Shown here: positions 24,610-32,468 of the stretch, in pieces
How the letters are laid out: every line of letters starts with the position of its first letter
Position numbering within the stretch: position 1 is the first letter of the stretch
Source: Candidatus Sericytochromatia bacterium S15B-MN24 CBMW_12
GTDB lineage: Bacteria; Cyanobacteriota; Sericytochromatia; S15B-MN24; UBA4093
Direction of reading: 5' to 3'
DNA: 47,162 bases
NCBI GenBank assembly: GCA_002083825.1
Contig: DAZV01000044.1
Span: forward strand, 7,140-54,301
Made by a program: the position numbers and the translations under genes
Notes under the pieces: generated by a model
The model's input: the letters and a program-made list of their open reading frames with translations, nothing else
What the model was told of the DNA's origin: nothing
Database searches by the model: none

Positions 24610-25578
24610 TTACTGCGAGCCGGCGAGCCTTTCCCGGATGACCTGGCGCGCCGCGTCTTTCATCGCTTGCATTGTAGCATAGCGCTGGGGCTCAAGCCAG
24701 ACGGCGTCCGGTTCTCGGCGGAACCATGTCACCTGGCGCTTGGAATAACGCCGGGTGTTTTGCTGGATGAGGGCGATGGCCTCGGCCTGCGTGAGCTCCC
24801 CTTGGTGCCAGCGGAGGGTTTCCGCGTAGCCGAGGGTCTGCAAGAGGGGCAAGTCGGGGCCGTACTTCTCGGCGAGGGCCCGGACCTCCTCGGAGAATCC
24901 GCCTTCGAACATCTGGAGGGTGCGCTGGTTGATGCGCTCGTAGAGGACGGGGCGAGGCCAGTCGAGGGCGAGGAAGGCGACCCGATAGGGGGATTCCTCC
25001 CGGGTTTGAAGCTCGGAGATGGACTTGCCGGCGAGCTGGAAGACCTCGAGGGCCCGGACGATCCTGAAGCGGTCATTGGGGTGGAGGCGTGCGGCGGTCA
25101 CGGGATCGACCTCGGCGAGACGGGCATGCGGATCGAGCAAGGCCTCGAGCTGGGCCCGCAGCTCCGGATCGGGAGGCACCTCGGGGAGGGCATAGCCTCC
25201 CATCACGGTGCGGATGTAGAGGCCGGTACCGCCCACCAGCATCGGCAGCAGGCCCTGGGCGTGGGCCCGGTCTATCTCGGCCCGGGCCAGCTCGCGGAAC
25301 TGGGCCGCGGTGAAGGTCTCGGTGGGGGCGACGATGTCGATCAGGCGATGAGGGGCCCGGGCGAGCTCGTCGGGGGTAGGCTTGGCGGTTCCGATGTCGA
25401 AATCGCGGTAGACCTGCCGGGAGTCCGCCGAGAGGATGATGCCGCCCATTTCGGCGGCCAGCTCCAAGGCCAGGGCGCTCTTCCCGCTGGCCGTGGGCCC
25501 CGCGATGACGACGAGCGGGGGCTTGGATCGAGCGGAGGCGTCCAGCGGGGCGGGGGGGGAGCGGTCCGGATCAGTCAT
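24610..25578 (-). CDS. miaA: tRNA dimethylallyltransferase
   Basis: This 322-residue enzyme adds the isopentenyl group to A37 of tRNAs reading UNN codons. The P-loop GPTASGKS (27-34), SADSRQVYRDFDIGTAKP, LVGGTGLYI and TRRYSKRQVTWFR are diagnostic. Its start overlaps the end of the upstream lipoprotein gene by 8 bases. No separate ribosome site stands out, consistent with coupled translation. Confidence 0.96.
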   Translation of the reverse strand: MTDPDRSPPAPLDASARSKPPLVVIAGPTASGKSALALELAAEMGGIILSADSRQVYRDFDIGTAKPTPDELARAPHRLIDIVAPTETFTAAQFRELARAEIDRAHAQGLLPMLVGGTGLYIRTVMGGYALPEVPPDPELRAQLEALLDPHARLAEVDPVTAARLHPNDRFRIVRALEVFQLAGKSISELQTREESPYRVAFLALDWPRPVLYERINQRTLQMFEGGFSEEVRALAEKYGPDLPLLQTLGYAETLRWHQGELTQAEAIALIQQNTRRYSKRQVTWFRREPDAVWLEPQRYATMQAMKDAARQVIRERLAGSQ

Positions 25579-26209
25579 GCGAGGGACTGGCGCCCTTGAA
25601 CTTCCAGCGGAGGGAGGCCGTGCCGGGGTTGCCGCGAACGTGGAGGGTGAGTTCGCGGAGGCGGCCGTCGATCATGGGGCGCATGCCGGGTTCTCGGGTC
25701 TTGAACCAGAGCCGGAAGGTGGCAGCCAGCTTGCCGCGTTCGCCGGCGGGAGTCGATCGATCGCCGAGATGGAGGGGCTCCCACCGGCGTCCGTCGTCGT
25801 CCTGGAGGAGGAATTCCCAGCGTTCGGGCTCGAGGGAGGCCGGGGTGTGGAAGAGCCGATCGAAGCGCAGCGTGACCTGGATGGGGAGCCGGTCCTGCTG
25901 GGGTCCGTACAGGGCGGCCCACATGGTCTCGAAGTAGGCGTTGCGGCTCACCTCGCCGATGCCCTGGGTCCGGGCCAGGTGGGCGAGGTAGTCAGCCCCC
26001 AGGGCGGGATCCTCGAAGGTCGCGACGACCTCTCCCTTGACTCCGAGGCCTTCGCGGCGGGTCCATTCCTGGCGGTGCGGGAGGTAGCGGTCGGCGTCAC
26101 CCGTGAGCGCGGGGAAGCGCGCGTCATCGGAGGCCCGCATCAGGCGATGCTCGGCAGCGCAGCCGCCGACGAGCACGAGTGAAATCAGGGTCAAAAGCGT
26201 GAGCCTCAT
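25571..26209 (-). CDS. Lipoprotein, first gene of the miaA-dapF-dapL operon
   Basis: This 212-residue protein has a lipoprotein signal (SLVLVGGC, Cys17). The mature part shows ADRYLPHRQEWTRREGLGVKGEVVATFEDPALGADYLAHLARTQG and a beta-rich end (WEFLLQDDDGRRWEPLHLGDRST, ATFRLWFKTREPG). I do not recognise a family. The ATG follows AGGAGG. It lies directly downstream of the large repeat cluster, so its promoter must lie in or beyond those repeats. Confidence 0.75.
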   Translation of the reverse strand: MRLTLLTLISLVLVGGCAAEHRLMRASDDARFPALTGDADRYLPHRQEWTRREGLGVKGEVVATFEDPALGADYLAHLARTQGIGEVSRNAYFETMWAALYGPQQDRLPIQVTLRFDRLFHTPASLEPERWEFLLQDDDGRRWEPLHLGDRSTPAGERGKLAATFRLWFKTREPGMRPMIDGRLRELTLHVRGNPGTASLRWKFKGASPSHD

Positions 26210-26279
26210 CCGCGCACCTCCTGAGCCATTCTATCACGGAGGGGGCAAGGAATTCCGGGGGCGAACACTCCCCTGTGGT

Positions 26280-26328
26280 CCCCCCGTTGGGTCTGCGGAC
26301 CCAGGTAGGCTGCGCCTAGCAAGGGGGG
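26280..26328 (+). repeat. Three-stem palindromic module with compensatory change
   Basis: Clamp CCCCCC 26280-26285 pairs with GGGGGG 26323-26328. Stem 2 is GGGTC 26289-26293 with GACCC 26298-26302 around TGCG. Stem 3 is AGGC 26307-26310 with GCCT 26314-26317 around TGC. Compared with the neighbouring copy, stem 2 changed a C-G to a T-A pair on both sides. Confidence 0.88.
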
Positions 26329-26370
26329 CGGGGAAAGGAACCGAGGAGCCAAGGACAAGCAGGCAGGAAT

Positions 26371-26425
26371 TTATCCCCCCCTTGATGGGGAGGGCGGGGG
26401 GGGGGTTGCTGATCCCAGGTTCCAT
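26371..26425 (-). repeat. Partial composite repeat, right end only
   Basis: A C-tract/G-tract clamp with loop TTGATG, then GGTTGCTGATCCCAGGTTCC, equals the minus-strand right end of the composite; it breaks off before the 9-bp hairpin. A CCCCGAAGGGGAGCTTCCCC palindrome follows. Confidence 0.8.
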
Positions 26426-26450
26426 CTCATCCCCGAAGGGGAGCTTCCCC

Positions 26451-26641
26451 TACCCCCCCCCCTTGATGGGGGGGGCAGGGGGGGGGGTTACTGATCCCAG
26501 GTTCCTTATCTCGCCCCATGGTGATTCAGAAATCATAAGGAACGCCATGGCTTCGCCGGCGAACACCCCCCTGTAGTCCCCCCATTGGGCCCGCGGGCCC
26601 AGGTAGGCTGCGCCTGAGCGAGGGGGGACATGTTAGCGGAA
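26451..26641 (-). repeat. Full-length composite palindromic repeat (minus orientation)
   Basis: Read on the minus strand the order is as at 922-1126: CCGCTAACATG, clamp, GCCGGCGAAGCCATGGC, hairpin GTTCCTTAT/ATAAGGAAC (26501-26536 region), CTGGGATCAG and the final clamp. Here the first clamp holds the long loop, that is the three-stem module at 26578-26627 (stem 2 GGGCC 26587-26591 with GGCCC 26596-26600; stem 3 AGGC 26605-26608 with GCCT 26612-26615). Confidence 0.88.
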
Positions 26642-26667
26642 GATTGGGGGGAAGTCCGCTCAGGGGG

Positions 26668-27156
26668 CTAGAAGCGGGAGCTGATCAGGGCGGAGAGGGA
26701 GTCGATGGGATCGGGTCGGCTTCGGCGGGACATGGTGTCGACGGGCGTGACTTCGATCCCTCCGAGCAGGGAGCTGAGTTCGGCGAGGAGGCGGCGCTTC
26801 TCCCAGTGGGCGCGGGAGGCGATCGCGCGGAGATCGCGGAGATCGCCCCAGCCGGCGAGCTGGTTGAGGAGCTGGATCGTGCGCTCCATGAGGCTGACGA
26901 GCGCTCCGACATCGCCCATCCAGAGACCGGAAAGGGCGCCCTCGGCCTGGGAGATCATGGCCATGATCTTGCCGCGCAGCTCGGGGGGGACCATGGCGAG
27001 GAGGCTGCGGAGCTTGGAGATCAGGGTCCGGAGCTTGCTGGACATGGCGGGAGAGACCCGGCCGGGCTCTCCCTCGTCGAGGGGATCCAGGGGGCGTCGG
27101 GAGCCGAGGGGGCGGGTGCCGCGGGTGGCCGGAACCGTGAGGTCGTGAGTGGGCAT
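26668..27156 (-). CDS. Helical protein of unknown function
   Basis: This 162-residue protein has a disordered N-terminus (to about 38) and then amphipathic helices (SSKLRTLISKLRSLLAMVPPELRGKIMAMISQAEGALSGLW, VSLMERTIQLLNQLAGWGDL, RAHWEKRRLLAELSSLLGG). No signal peptide or clear membrane helix is seen. The ATG follows GGAGG. I do not recognise a family. It is divergent from the lytic transglycosylase gene. Confidence 0.65.
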   Translation of the reverse strand: MPTHDLTVPATRGTRPLGSRRPLDPLDEGEPGRVSPAMSSKLRTLISKLRSLLAMVPPELRGKIMAMISQAEGALSGLWMGDVGALVSLMERTIQLLNQLAGWGDLRDLRAIASRAHWEKRRLLAELSSLLGGIEVTPVDTMSRRSRPDPIDSLSALISSRF

Positions 27157-27329
27157 GGGATCCTCCGTACCATGAGGTTATCCGGCGATCGGGGTCGAAA
27201 GTTGCGTGAGGGAAGCGCTTCGGAGATCGGAGGCGGAGGTTGGGATCGGAAGGCTTTCCAGGGCGGGCAGTCGGCGGCTGGGTGACGGAGGATACGTCCC
27301 GCTCGGCGCTAGGCGGGTAAACTAAGATA

Positions 27330-27914
27330 ATGAGACGCCTCCTGGGCTTGAGCCTGATCACCCTGACCTTGACGGCTTGCATGCCGCGCCTCGCGTCGTA
27401 CGAGGCGGATCCGCCCGGATACCGGGCGTCTGATCCGGCGCCTTCGGCCGAGAACCTCGAGCGCGAGCGTCTCTATTCGTACATCCGGGGGCGCAACCCG
27501 TGGATCGAGGCGGACGCGGCGAACCGCATCGCCGACGGCATCCTGCGGTGGAGTGGACAGCTGAGCCTGGATGCCAGGCTGGTGGCGGCGTTGATCGCCA
27601 CGGAGAGTTCGTTCAACCCGAAGGCGAAGTCGAAGGTGGGGGCGATGGGACTGGGTCAGCTGATGCCGGGGACGGCCAAGGACCTGGGCGTTGCCGACGC
27701 CTACGACATCGATCAGAACCTGAAGGGGACGGCGAACTATCTTTCATGGTTGCTGCGGAACTGGCAGGCGCATCCGCAGGGGCGCGCCTACGCGCTTGCT
27801 TCCTACAACTGGGGCATCGGGACCATGAAGCGGCAGGCGGCGGCCGGAGAGTCGCTCACCTCGGCTCAGGAAGGGTACGTCCGGAAGATCCTGGTCCACT
27901 ACGAGAAACTCTAG
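27330..27914 (+). CDS. Lytic transglycosylase lipoprotein (SLT domain)
   Basis: This 194-residue lipoprotein (lipobox LTAC, Cys17) has a single SLT domain. The catalytic Glu92 lies in ALIATESSFNPKAKSKVGAMGLGQLMPGTA, followed by NLKGTANYLSWLL and ALASYNWGIG. It would cleave peptidoglycan glycan strands with formation of 1,6-anhydro ends, anchored in the outer membrane. GGCGGG upstream is a poor and distant ribosome site, and GATAAT overlaps the ATG, so the start or the promoter assignment is odd. Confidence 0.9.
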   Translation: MRRLLGLSLITLTLTACMPRLASYEADPPGYRASDPAPSAENLERERLYSYIRGRNPWIEADAANRIADGILRWSGQLSLDARLVAALIATESSFNPKAKSKVGAMGLGQLMPGTAKDLGVADAYDIDQNLKGTANYLSWLLRNWQAHPQGRAYALASYNWGIGTMKRQAAAGESLTSAQEGYVRKILVHYEKL

Positions 27915-27999
27915 ACACGCCTGAATGGTGCAATCGCCGTGATCATCGCCTAGCATGAGCCCGCGACCCGACCGGATCCCAGCGGGAGAGGAGGGGGAA

Positions 28000-28566
28000 A
28001 TGGGCGTACGATATGCGCTTGGCGTCGGAATTCTCTCATTCGCCTTGTTCGGAAGCCCCGCCCTCTCGAAGGTGGGCCAGAGCATTCAGCACTTCGAGAA
28101 GAGCCCCATGGTGAAAAAGGGCATGATCGCCTATGTCGAGCCCTTCGAACTCAAGGACGGCAGCAAGGGTAAGACCTACCGGGCCACGGGCAACTACTTC
28201 CATGCCTGCCAGATCATGGTGATCACCAAGGGAAACGTGATCGAGGCGGAGATCTTCGCCATGCCCCTGATAGACTCCGAGGAGGTCCTGCAGGCGGAGA
28301 AGGTGCTCCTAGATTCGTTCCTGGATCAGTCGGGCCTGAGCGCCGCCGCGCAGGACGAGGCGCTGCGGCAGTTCATCGAGGCCATCTCGGCGGATCAGCT
28401 GACCCGCAAGCATGGCGGTCACTACGTTCAGACCACGATGATTCCCGCCGAGGTGCCCCTCTTGGTGATGGCGATCGCCCGAGAATCCGCCAAGCTCCCG
28501 TTCAAGGACACGAAGGCGCCCAAGACCCGCGGGGGCCTCTCGATCCCGGACGCCGTACCGCTCTGA
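28000..28566 (+). CDS. Secreted protein of unknown function
   Basis: This 188-residue protein has a signal peptide (MGVRYALGVGILSFALFGSPALS). The mature part is alpha/beta with MIAYVEPFELKDGSKGKTYRATGNYFHACQIMVITKGNVIEAEIFAMPLID and a helical end. The start at 28000 follows AGGAGGGGGAA; 15 further upstream codons lack a site. I do not recognise a family. It ends 23 bases before a palindromic module. Confidence 0.7.
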   Translation: MGVRYALGVGILSFALFGSPALSKVGQSIQHFEKSPMVKKGMIAYVEPFELKDGSKGKTYRATGNYFHACQIMVITKGNVIEAEIFAMPLIDSEEVLQAEKVLLDSFLDQSGLSAAAQDEALRQFIEAISADQLTRKHGGHYVQTTMIPAEVPLLVMAIARESAKLPFKDTKAPKTRGGLSIPDAVPL

Positions 28567-28588
28567 GCCCTCCCGGTCATCAATCCAG

Positions 28589-28636
28589 CCCCCCTTGGGC
28601 CTGCCGGCCCGACCAGGTTTCGCCTGGCGAGGGGGG
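28589..28636 (+). repeat. Three-stem palindromic module between convergent genes
   Basis: Clamp CCCCCC 28589-28594 with GGGGGG 28631-28636; stem 2 GGGCC 28597-28601 with GGCCC 28606-28610 around TGCC; stem 3 CCAGG 28613-28617 with CCTGG 28623-28627 around TTTCG. Stem 3 is rebuilt with different bases from other copies yet still pairs. It is the only strong hairpin between the convergent genes ending at 28566 and 28671 and may terminate both. Confidence 0.85.
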
Positions 28637-28670
28637 CTCGTTCCATGCCCCCAGAGCGCTCGCCGGCGCG

Positions 28671-29459
28671 CTAGCGCGGCATGCGATGGAGGTGGAAGGC
28701 GCCGACGCTGGCGAGGAGCAGGCCGCCAGGGAGGATCAGGAGCATGTTGGCGGTCCAGAAGGCCTCCCCCAGGATATTGACCTGGACGAGAGCGAGCAGG
28801 TTGTTGGTGGCATGGGCGAGGATGGGAAGCCGGAGCGAGCCGCCGGCATGCCGGAGCCAGCCGAGCCAGGCGCCGAGAAGCAGGTAGGTGGGGAGTCCGG
28901 CGGGCTCGAGATGGAAGGCGGCGAAGAGCAGGGCGGTCAACAGGATGGCGACCCAAGGCCCGAAGCGCGCCTGAAGGGCGGATTGGCAATAACCGCGGAA
29001 GAGGACTTCCTCGCAGAGGGCGGCGGCGAGCACCACTCCGGCGACGAGGAGGACGGCGTCCAGGGGCGTGTGAATCGTGAGGATCTCGATCAGGCTTTCG
29101 GGGTAGGGGAAACCGAAGGCCTTCTGGTAGACGTCCTGGAGATAGGTCAAGAGGGTGGAAAGGCCGAGGGTGGCGGCGATGGCGGCCAGCACGGCCTGCG
29201 CGCCGACGCGCTTCATGGGGAAGGTGGCCTCCGGATCGGCCTTGAAGATCTGGCCGAGGCCCAAGGCGGGAAGAAGGATGCCGAGGGTTTCGATCAGGGT
29301 GAAGGCGGCCTTGCTGGTGAGGGCGCGGGAGAGGCCCAGGGCAGCAGCCGCGCTGTGCCAGCCGAGGCTGGCGATCGCCGAGAAGAGCAGGACCATGGGA
29401 AGGATGACGGCGAGGGACCAGAGGGGCGGCGTGCTCGCGATCTCGGGGGTCTCGGCCAC
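28671..29459 (-). CDS. CPBP-family intramembrane metalloprotease
   Basis: This 262-residue membrane protein has about seven hydrophobic helices. The CPBP (Abi/Rce1) motifs are Glu150-Glu151 in EEVLFRG, His183 in FAAFHLEP and His216 with Asn220 in ILAHATNN. These proteases act in membrane-protein processing and often bacteriocin immunity; the substrate here is unknown. The GTG start at 29459 lacks an obvious ribosome site, so the N-terminus is uncertain. Confidence 0.88.
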   Translation of the reverse strand: MAETPEIASTPPLWSLAVILPMVLLFSAIASLGWHSAAAALGLSRALTSKAAFTLIETLGILLPALGLGQIFKADPEATFPMKRVGAQAVLAAIAATLGLSTLLTYLQDVYQKAFGFPYPESLIEILTIHTPLDAVLLVAGVVLAAALCEEVLFRGYCQSALQARFGPWVAILLTALLFAAFHLEPAGLPTYLLLGAWLGWLRHAGGSLRLPILAHATNNLLALVQVNILGEAFWTANMLLILPGGLLLASVGAFHLHRMPR

Positions 29460-29536
29460 GGGCGGAGGCTCAGGCGAACCGGGCGATCGGGCGATCGCCG
29501 GCGGCCGGACAAGCGCGAGAGAACGCGAGCATCAGC

Positions 29537-30547
29537 TCAGATGACCAGGCGACGCAGACGGGCGCTCAGGTAATCGACCAGCATGACGAGGACGATCAGC
29601 ACGATCACGGACATGGCGGCCTGAGGGTACTGGAACATGCGGAAGTCGGAGTTCATGATGAGTCCGATGCCGCCGGCTCCGATCAGGCCGAGGACGGTGG
29701 CCGCTCGGATGTTGGTTTCGAAGCGGTAGAGCACGAAGGAGATGAAGTCGGGAATGACCTGGGGGACGACGGCGAAGCTGACGACCTGGGGGTAGCGGGC
29801 GCCGGTGGCGGTGACGGCCTCGACGACGCCGGGGTCGATGTTCTCGATGGCTTCGCTGAAGAGTTTGACGAGGACGGTGGTGGTGTGGAAGGCGAGGGCG
29901 AGGGTTCCGGCGAAGGGCCCGAGTCCGATGGCGGAGATGAGGATCAGGCCGGCGGCGAAGTCGGGAATGGTGCGCAGGAAGTTCACCACGAGCTTGATGA
30001 CGTGATAGAGGACGGGGCTGGGACTGGTGTTGCGCGCGGCGAGGAAGCCCAGGGGAAAGGCGAAGACGGTGGCGATGAAGGTGCCGGCGACGGCCATCTG
30101 GATGGTCTGGATGGTGGCGCCCAGGACGGTGTTGGGGAAGGTGTTGCGCCACCAGCGGTCCCGCACCTCGGTCAGTTCGGCCTCGAGGGGGACGGGCAGG
30201 AGGAGCTGACCGACGCCCAGTTCCTCGGGAACCGAGTAGCGTTCGGGGTCGGTGAGGGTGGTGAAGTCGGGCGGGAAGCTGCGCTGGAGCATGTCGGCCA
30301 TCTGGGGGACTCCGTGGAAGAGTTCCTTGAAGTCGAACTGGACGCCGCCGAAGGACCAGCCGAGGATGGTGCCGAGAAAGAGGGCGATCGCCCAGCCCTT
30401 CCAGGCATGCCGAGCGGACTGAAGCGCCCGCGGCTCAGACGGCTTGATATGCGGCTCGGAATGCTTGAAATGCGGCTCAGACTGCTGAGTCGCGAGATCC
30501 GCCGGCGCCTGAGAATCAGGCGAGAATGGTTCGGGGGGCTGCAGCAT
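29537..30547 (-). CDS. phnE: Phosphonate ABC transporter permease
   Basis: This 336-residue permease has a cytoplasmic N-terminal extension, then about six membrane helices and the permease loop GVVEAVTATGARYPQVVSFAVVPQVIPDF. It forms the membrane channel for PhnC and PhnD. Residues 23-43 are three 7-residue repeats beginning SEP (SEPHFKH, SEPHIKP, SEPRALQ), absent from known PhnE and encoded by a 21-bp tandem repeat. The ATG at 30547 follows GGGAAGGA and overlaps phnC by 32 bases. Confidence 0.9.
   Translation of the reverse strand: MLQPPEPFSPDSQAPADLATQQSEPHFKHSEPHIKPSEPRALQSARHAWKGWAIALFLGTILGWSFGGVQFDFKELFHGVPQMADMLQRSFPPDFTTLTDPERYSVPEELGVGQLLLPVPLEAELTEVRDRWWRNTFPNTVLGATIQTIQMAVAGTFIATVFAFPLGFLAARNTSPSPVLYHVIKLVVNFLRTIPDFAAGLILISAIGLGPFAGTLALAFHTTTVLVKLFSEAIENIDPGVVEAVTATGARYPQVVSFAVVPQVIPDFISFVLYRFETNIRAATVLGLIGAGGIGLIMNSDFRMFQYPQAAMSVIVLIVLVMLVDYLSARLRRLVI
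30419..30481 (-). repeat. 21-bp coding tandem repeat, three units, in phnE
   Basis: Units 30419-30439, 30440-30460 and 30461-30481 each end in CGGCTC(A/G)GA. They encode the repeated SEP-containing heptad before the first membrane helix. Confidence 0.85.
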
Positions 30548-31334
30548 ACTCGTATCCTTCCCGGAAGTAGACCCTTTCGACTTCTTCATCGCTGAGCGTT
30601 TCAGGCTTGCCGTCAAAGACGATCCGGCCGCCCTGGAAGCCGATGATCCGATCGCCGTAGGTCTTGGCGAGGTCGAGGACGTGAAGGCTGACGAGGACGG
30701 TGATGCCGTCTTCTTCGGCGACCCGTTTGAGGGTGTCGAGGACCTGCACGGAGAGCTTGGGATCGAGGGAGGCGACGGGTTCGTCGGCGAGGATGACCTT
30801 GGGCCTTTGCATGAGGGCACGGGCGATCGCCACCCGTTGCTGCTGGCCGCCTGAAAGGGTATCGGCACGCTGGTAGGCCTGATCGAGGAGGCCCACCCGG
30901 TCGAGGTTACGCAGGGCGCGTTCCCGCTCGGACCGGGGGAAGGCGCGGAAGAGGCTCATGAAAGGGTTGGCCTCGCCGAGGGTGCCCGAGAGGACGTTGT
31001 CGAGGACGCTCATGCGCTTGACGAGGTTGAACTGCTGGAAGATCATGCCGACCCGGCGGCGCCAGAGGCGGAGCTCGCGGGGGCCGGCGGCGACGAGATC
31101 CAGGCTTTCGGTGGACGTGCCGCCGTCGAGGACGGCCCGCGGAACCATGATGCGTCCGCCGCTGGGGGCGATGAGACGATTGAGGCAGCGCAGGAAGGTC
31201 GATTTGCCGGCGCCCGAAAGCCCGAGAATGGCGACGAACTCGCCGGGGGCGAAGGAGACGCTGACGTCCTTGAGAATCAGGTCTCCATCCCCGTAGGCCT
31301 TCTGGAGTCCTTGAACGTCAATCATGAGGTCCAT
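30516..31334 (-). CDS. phnC: Phosphonate ABC transporter ATPase
   Basis: This 272-residue ATPase has Walker A GLSGAGKS, signature [15 protein letters not shown], Walker [14 protein letters not shown] and switch His in [10 protein letters not shown]. The PhnC-type stretches [24 protein letters not shown] and [32 protein letters not shown] are clear. The start at 31334 has AAGGA six bases upstream; 21 upstream codons would run through phnD's end. It lies 13 bases after phnD. Confidence 0.93.
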   Translation of the reverse strand: MDLMIDVQGLQKAYGDGDLILKDVSVSFAPGEFVAILGLSGAGKSTFLRCLNRLIAPSGGRIMVPRAVLDGGTSTESLDLVAAGPRELRLWRRRVGMIFQQFNLVKRMSVLDNVLSGTLGEANPFMSLFRAFPRSERERALRNLDRVGLLDQAYQRADTLSGGQQQRVAIARALMQRPKVILADEPVASLDPKLSVQVLDTLKRVAEEDGITVLVSLHVLDLAKTYGDRIIGFQGGRIVFDGKPETLSDEEVERVYFREGYEYAAAPRTILA

Positions 31335-31347
31335 TCTACGTCCTTGA

Positions 31348-32256
31348 TCAGGGCAGGCGATGCCCCACGCGGTTGAAGGCGTCCCGGATGGGCGCATACT
31401 CGGCGGGGGTGGTGGGGGCGAAGCCCTCGATGTGGTAGATGTCCATGAGGTTCTTGCGACCCTCGGGAGTACTGCTCATCTTGAGGAGGGCGGATTTGAT
31501 CTTCTCGACGATCTCCGGATCGAGCCCCTCGGCCACCGCGATGTTGTCGCTCGGCGCGGGCTTGGTGTAAGCCAGGACCCGGATCTTGTCTTGCTGGTCG
31601 AGAGGAAGGAACTCGTGCCAGGAACCTTGCTTGCCCTTGGTGTCGTTCGAGAAGGTTGCGCCGGCATCCACCTTGCCGTGGAGGACGGCGAGGACGGTGG
31701 CGTCATGCCCACCGGCATAGATCACCTGGGCGAAGTCGCGCTCGGGGCGCAGCCCCTCGTCGAGCAGAAGGGCCTTGGGATAGATGGCTCCCGAGACCGA
31801 GACCGGGTCGACGAAGGCGAAGGTCTTGCCCTTGAGGTCCCGGATGCTCTTGATGTTGGAGTCGGTGCGCGTGATGATGGCGGAGTAGAAGAAGCCGTCG
31901 CCGCCGCGAACCGCCTTGAGAATGGCCCTGGCATGGGCCTGCCGCTCGGCGAGCACGTAGGCGCCGGGAGCGAAGAAGGCCACGTCGAGCTTCTTGGCCC
32001 GCATGGCCTCGATCACGCCGGTGTAGTCGGTGGCGACGAACGGCACGACTTCCATCTTGAGCTCGCGGCTCATGGCGCTGACGATCGGCTGAGCGTTTCG
32101 CATGATGTGCTGGAGGTTCTCGGACGGCACGAAGCCCATGCGGAGAACCCGGGGCTTGTAGGCTTCGACGGGCGCCTGGACGAACGTCAACAGCGCCGCG
32201 CCGATCAGGGCGGCGCCCGCGACGAGGCGGACAAATCTCAGATGGGAATTCCTCAA
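31348..32256 (-). CDS. phnD: Phosphonate/phosphite ABC transporter substrate-binding protein
   Basis: This 302-residue periplasmic protein has a signal sequence (RFVRLVAGAALIGAALLTFVQAPVEA) and PhnD features (LRMGFVPSENLQHI, FVATDYTGVIEAMRAKKLDVAFFAPGAYVLA, GKTFAFVDPVSVSGAIYPKALLLD, YAGGHDATVLAVLHGKVDAGATFSND). The start is a TTG at 32256, decided by AAGGAGG six bases before it; no ATG or GTG is suitably placed. There is no C-P lyase or phosphite dehydrogenase in view, so the ligand (phosphonate, phosphite or phosphate ester) is open. Confidence 0.92.
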   Translation of the reverse strand: MRNSHLRFVRLVAGAALIGAALLTFVQAPVEAYKPRVLRMGFVPSENLQHIMRNAQPIVSAMSRELKMEVVPFVATDYTGVIEAMRAKKLDVAFFAPGAYVLAERQAHARAILKAVRGGDGFFYSAIITRTDSNIKSIRDLKGKTFAFVDPVSVSGAIYPKALLLDEGLRPERDFAQVIYAGGHDATVLAVLHGKVDAGATFSNDTKGKQGSWHEFLPLDQQDKIRVLAYTKPAPSDNIAVAEGLDPEIVEKIKSALLKMSSTPEGRKNLMDIYHIEGFAPTTPAEYAPIRDAFNRVGHRLP

Positions 32257-32339
32257 GCGATCCTCCTTGGAGGGAGGGGGTGAACCCAGCGTCGAGCCGA
32301 AAACGGGAAAACGGGGGGTACTCCCCCACGATCGTTTCC

Positions 32340-32345
32340 AGTATA
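32340..32345 (-). promoter_or_regulatory. Likely -10 box of the phnDCE operon
   Basis: On the minus strand TATACT lies about 84 bases before the phnD start. A weak TGTTTC is 17 bp upstream. No phosphate-type operator repeat was recognised. Confidence 0.45.
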
Positions 32346-32468
32346 CCCGAACACTTTGCAATGAAACAGCGCCCTGCTTGACTCGCAGGCAGCGACTCCT
32401 CAGCCTCCCCGCTTCCTGACGAGGAGACGCCGGGGCGGGCTGAATTGTTCCATGATAGTCATCGATGG

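Larger units (their letters stand above)
26210..26667. other. 458-base gene-free region filled with palindromic repeats
   Basis: Nearly all of this stretch is accounted for by two three-stem modules, one full composite and one partial composite (listed separately). An open frame across it encodes only the repeat-derived peptide (DPRFLISPHGDSEI...), which also appears at the other two full copies, so I do not call a gene. Confidence 0.8.
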
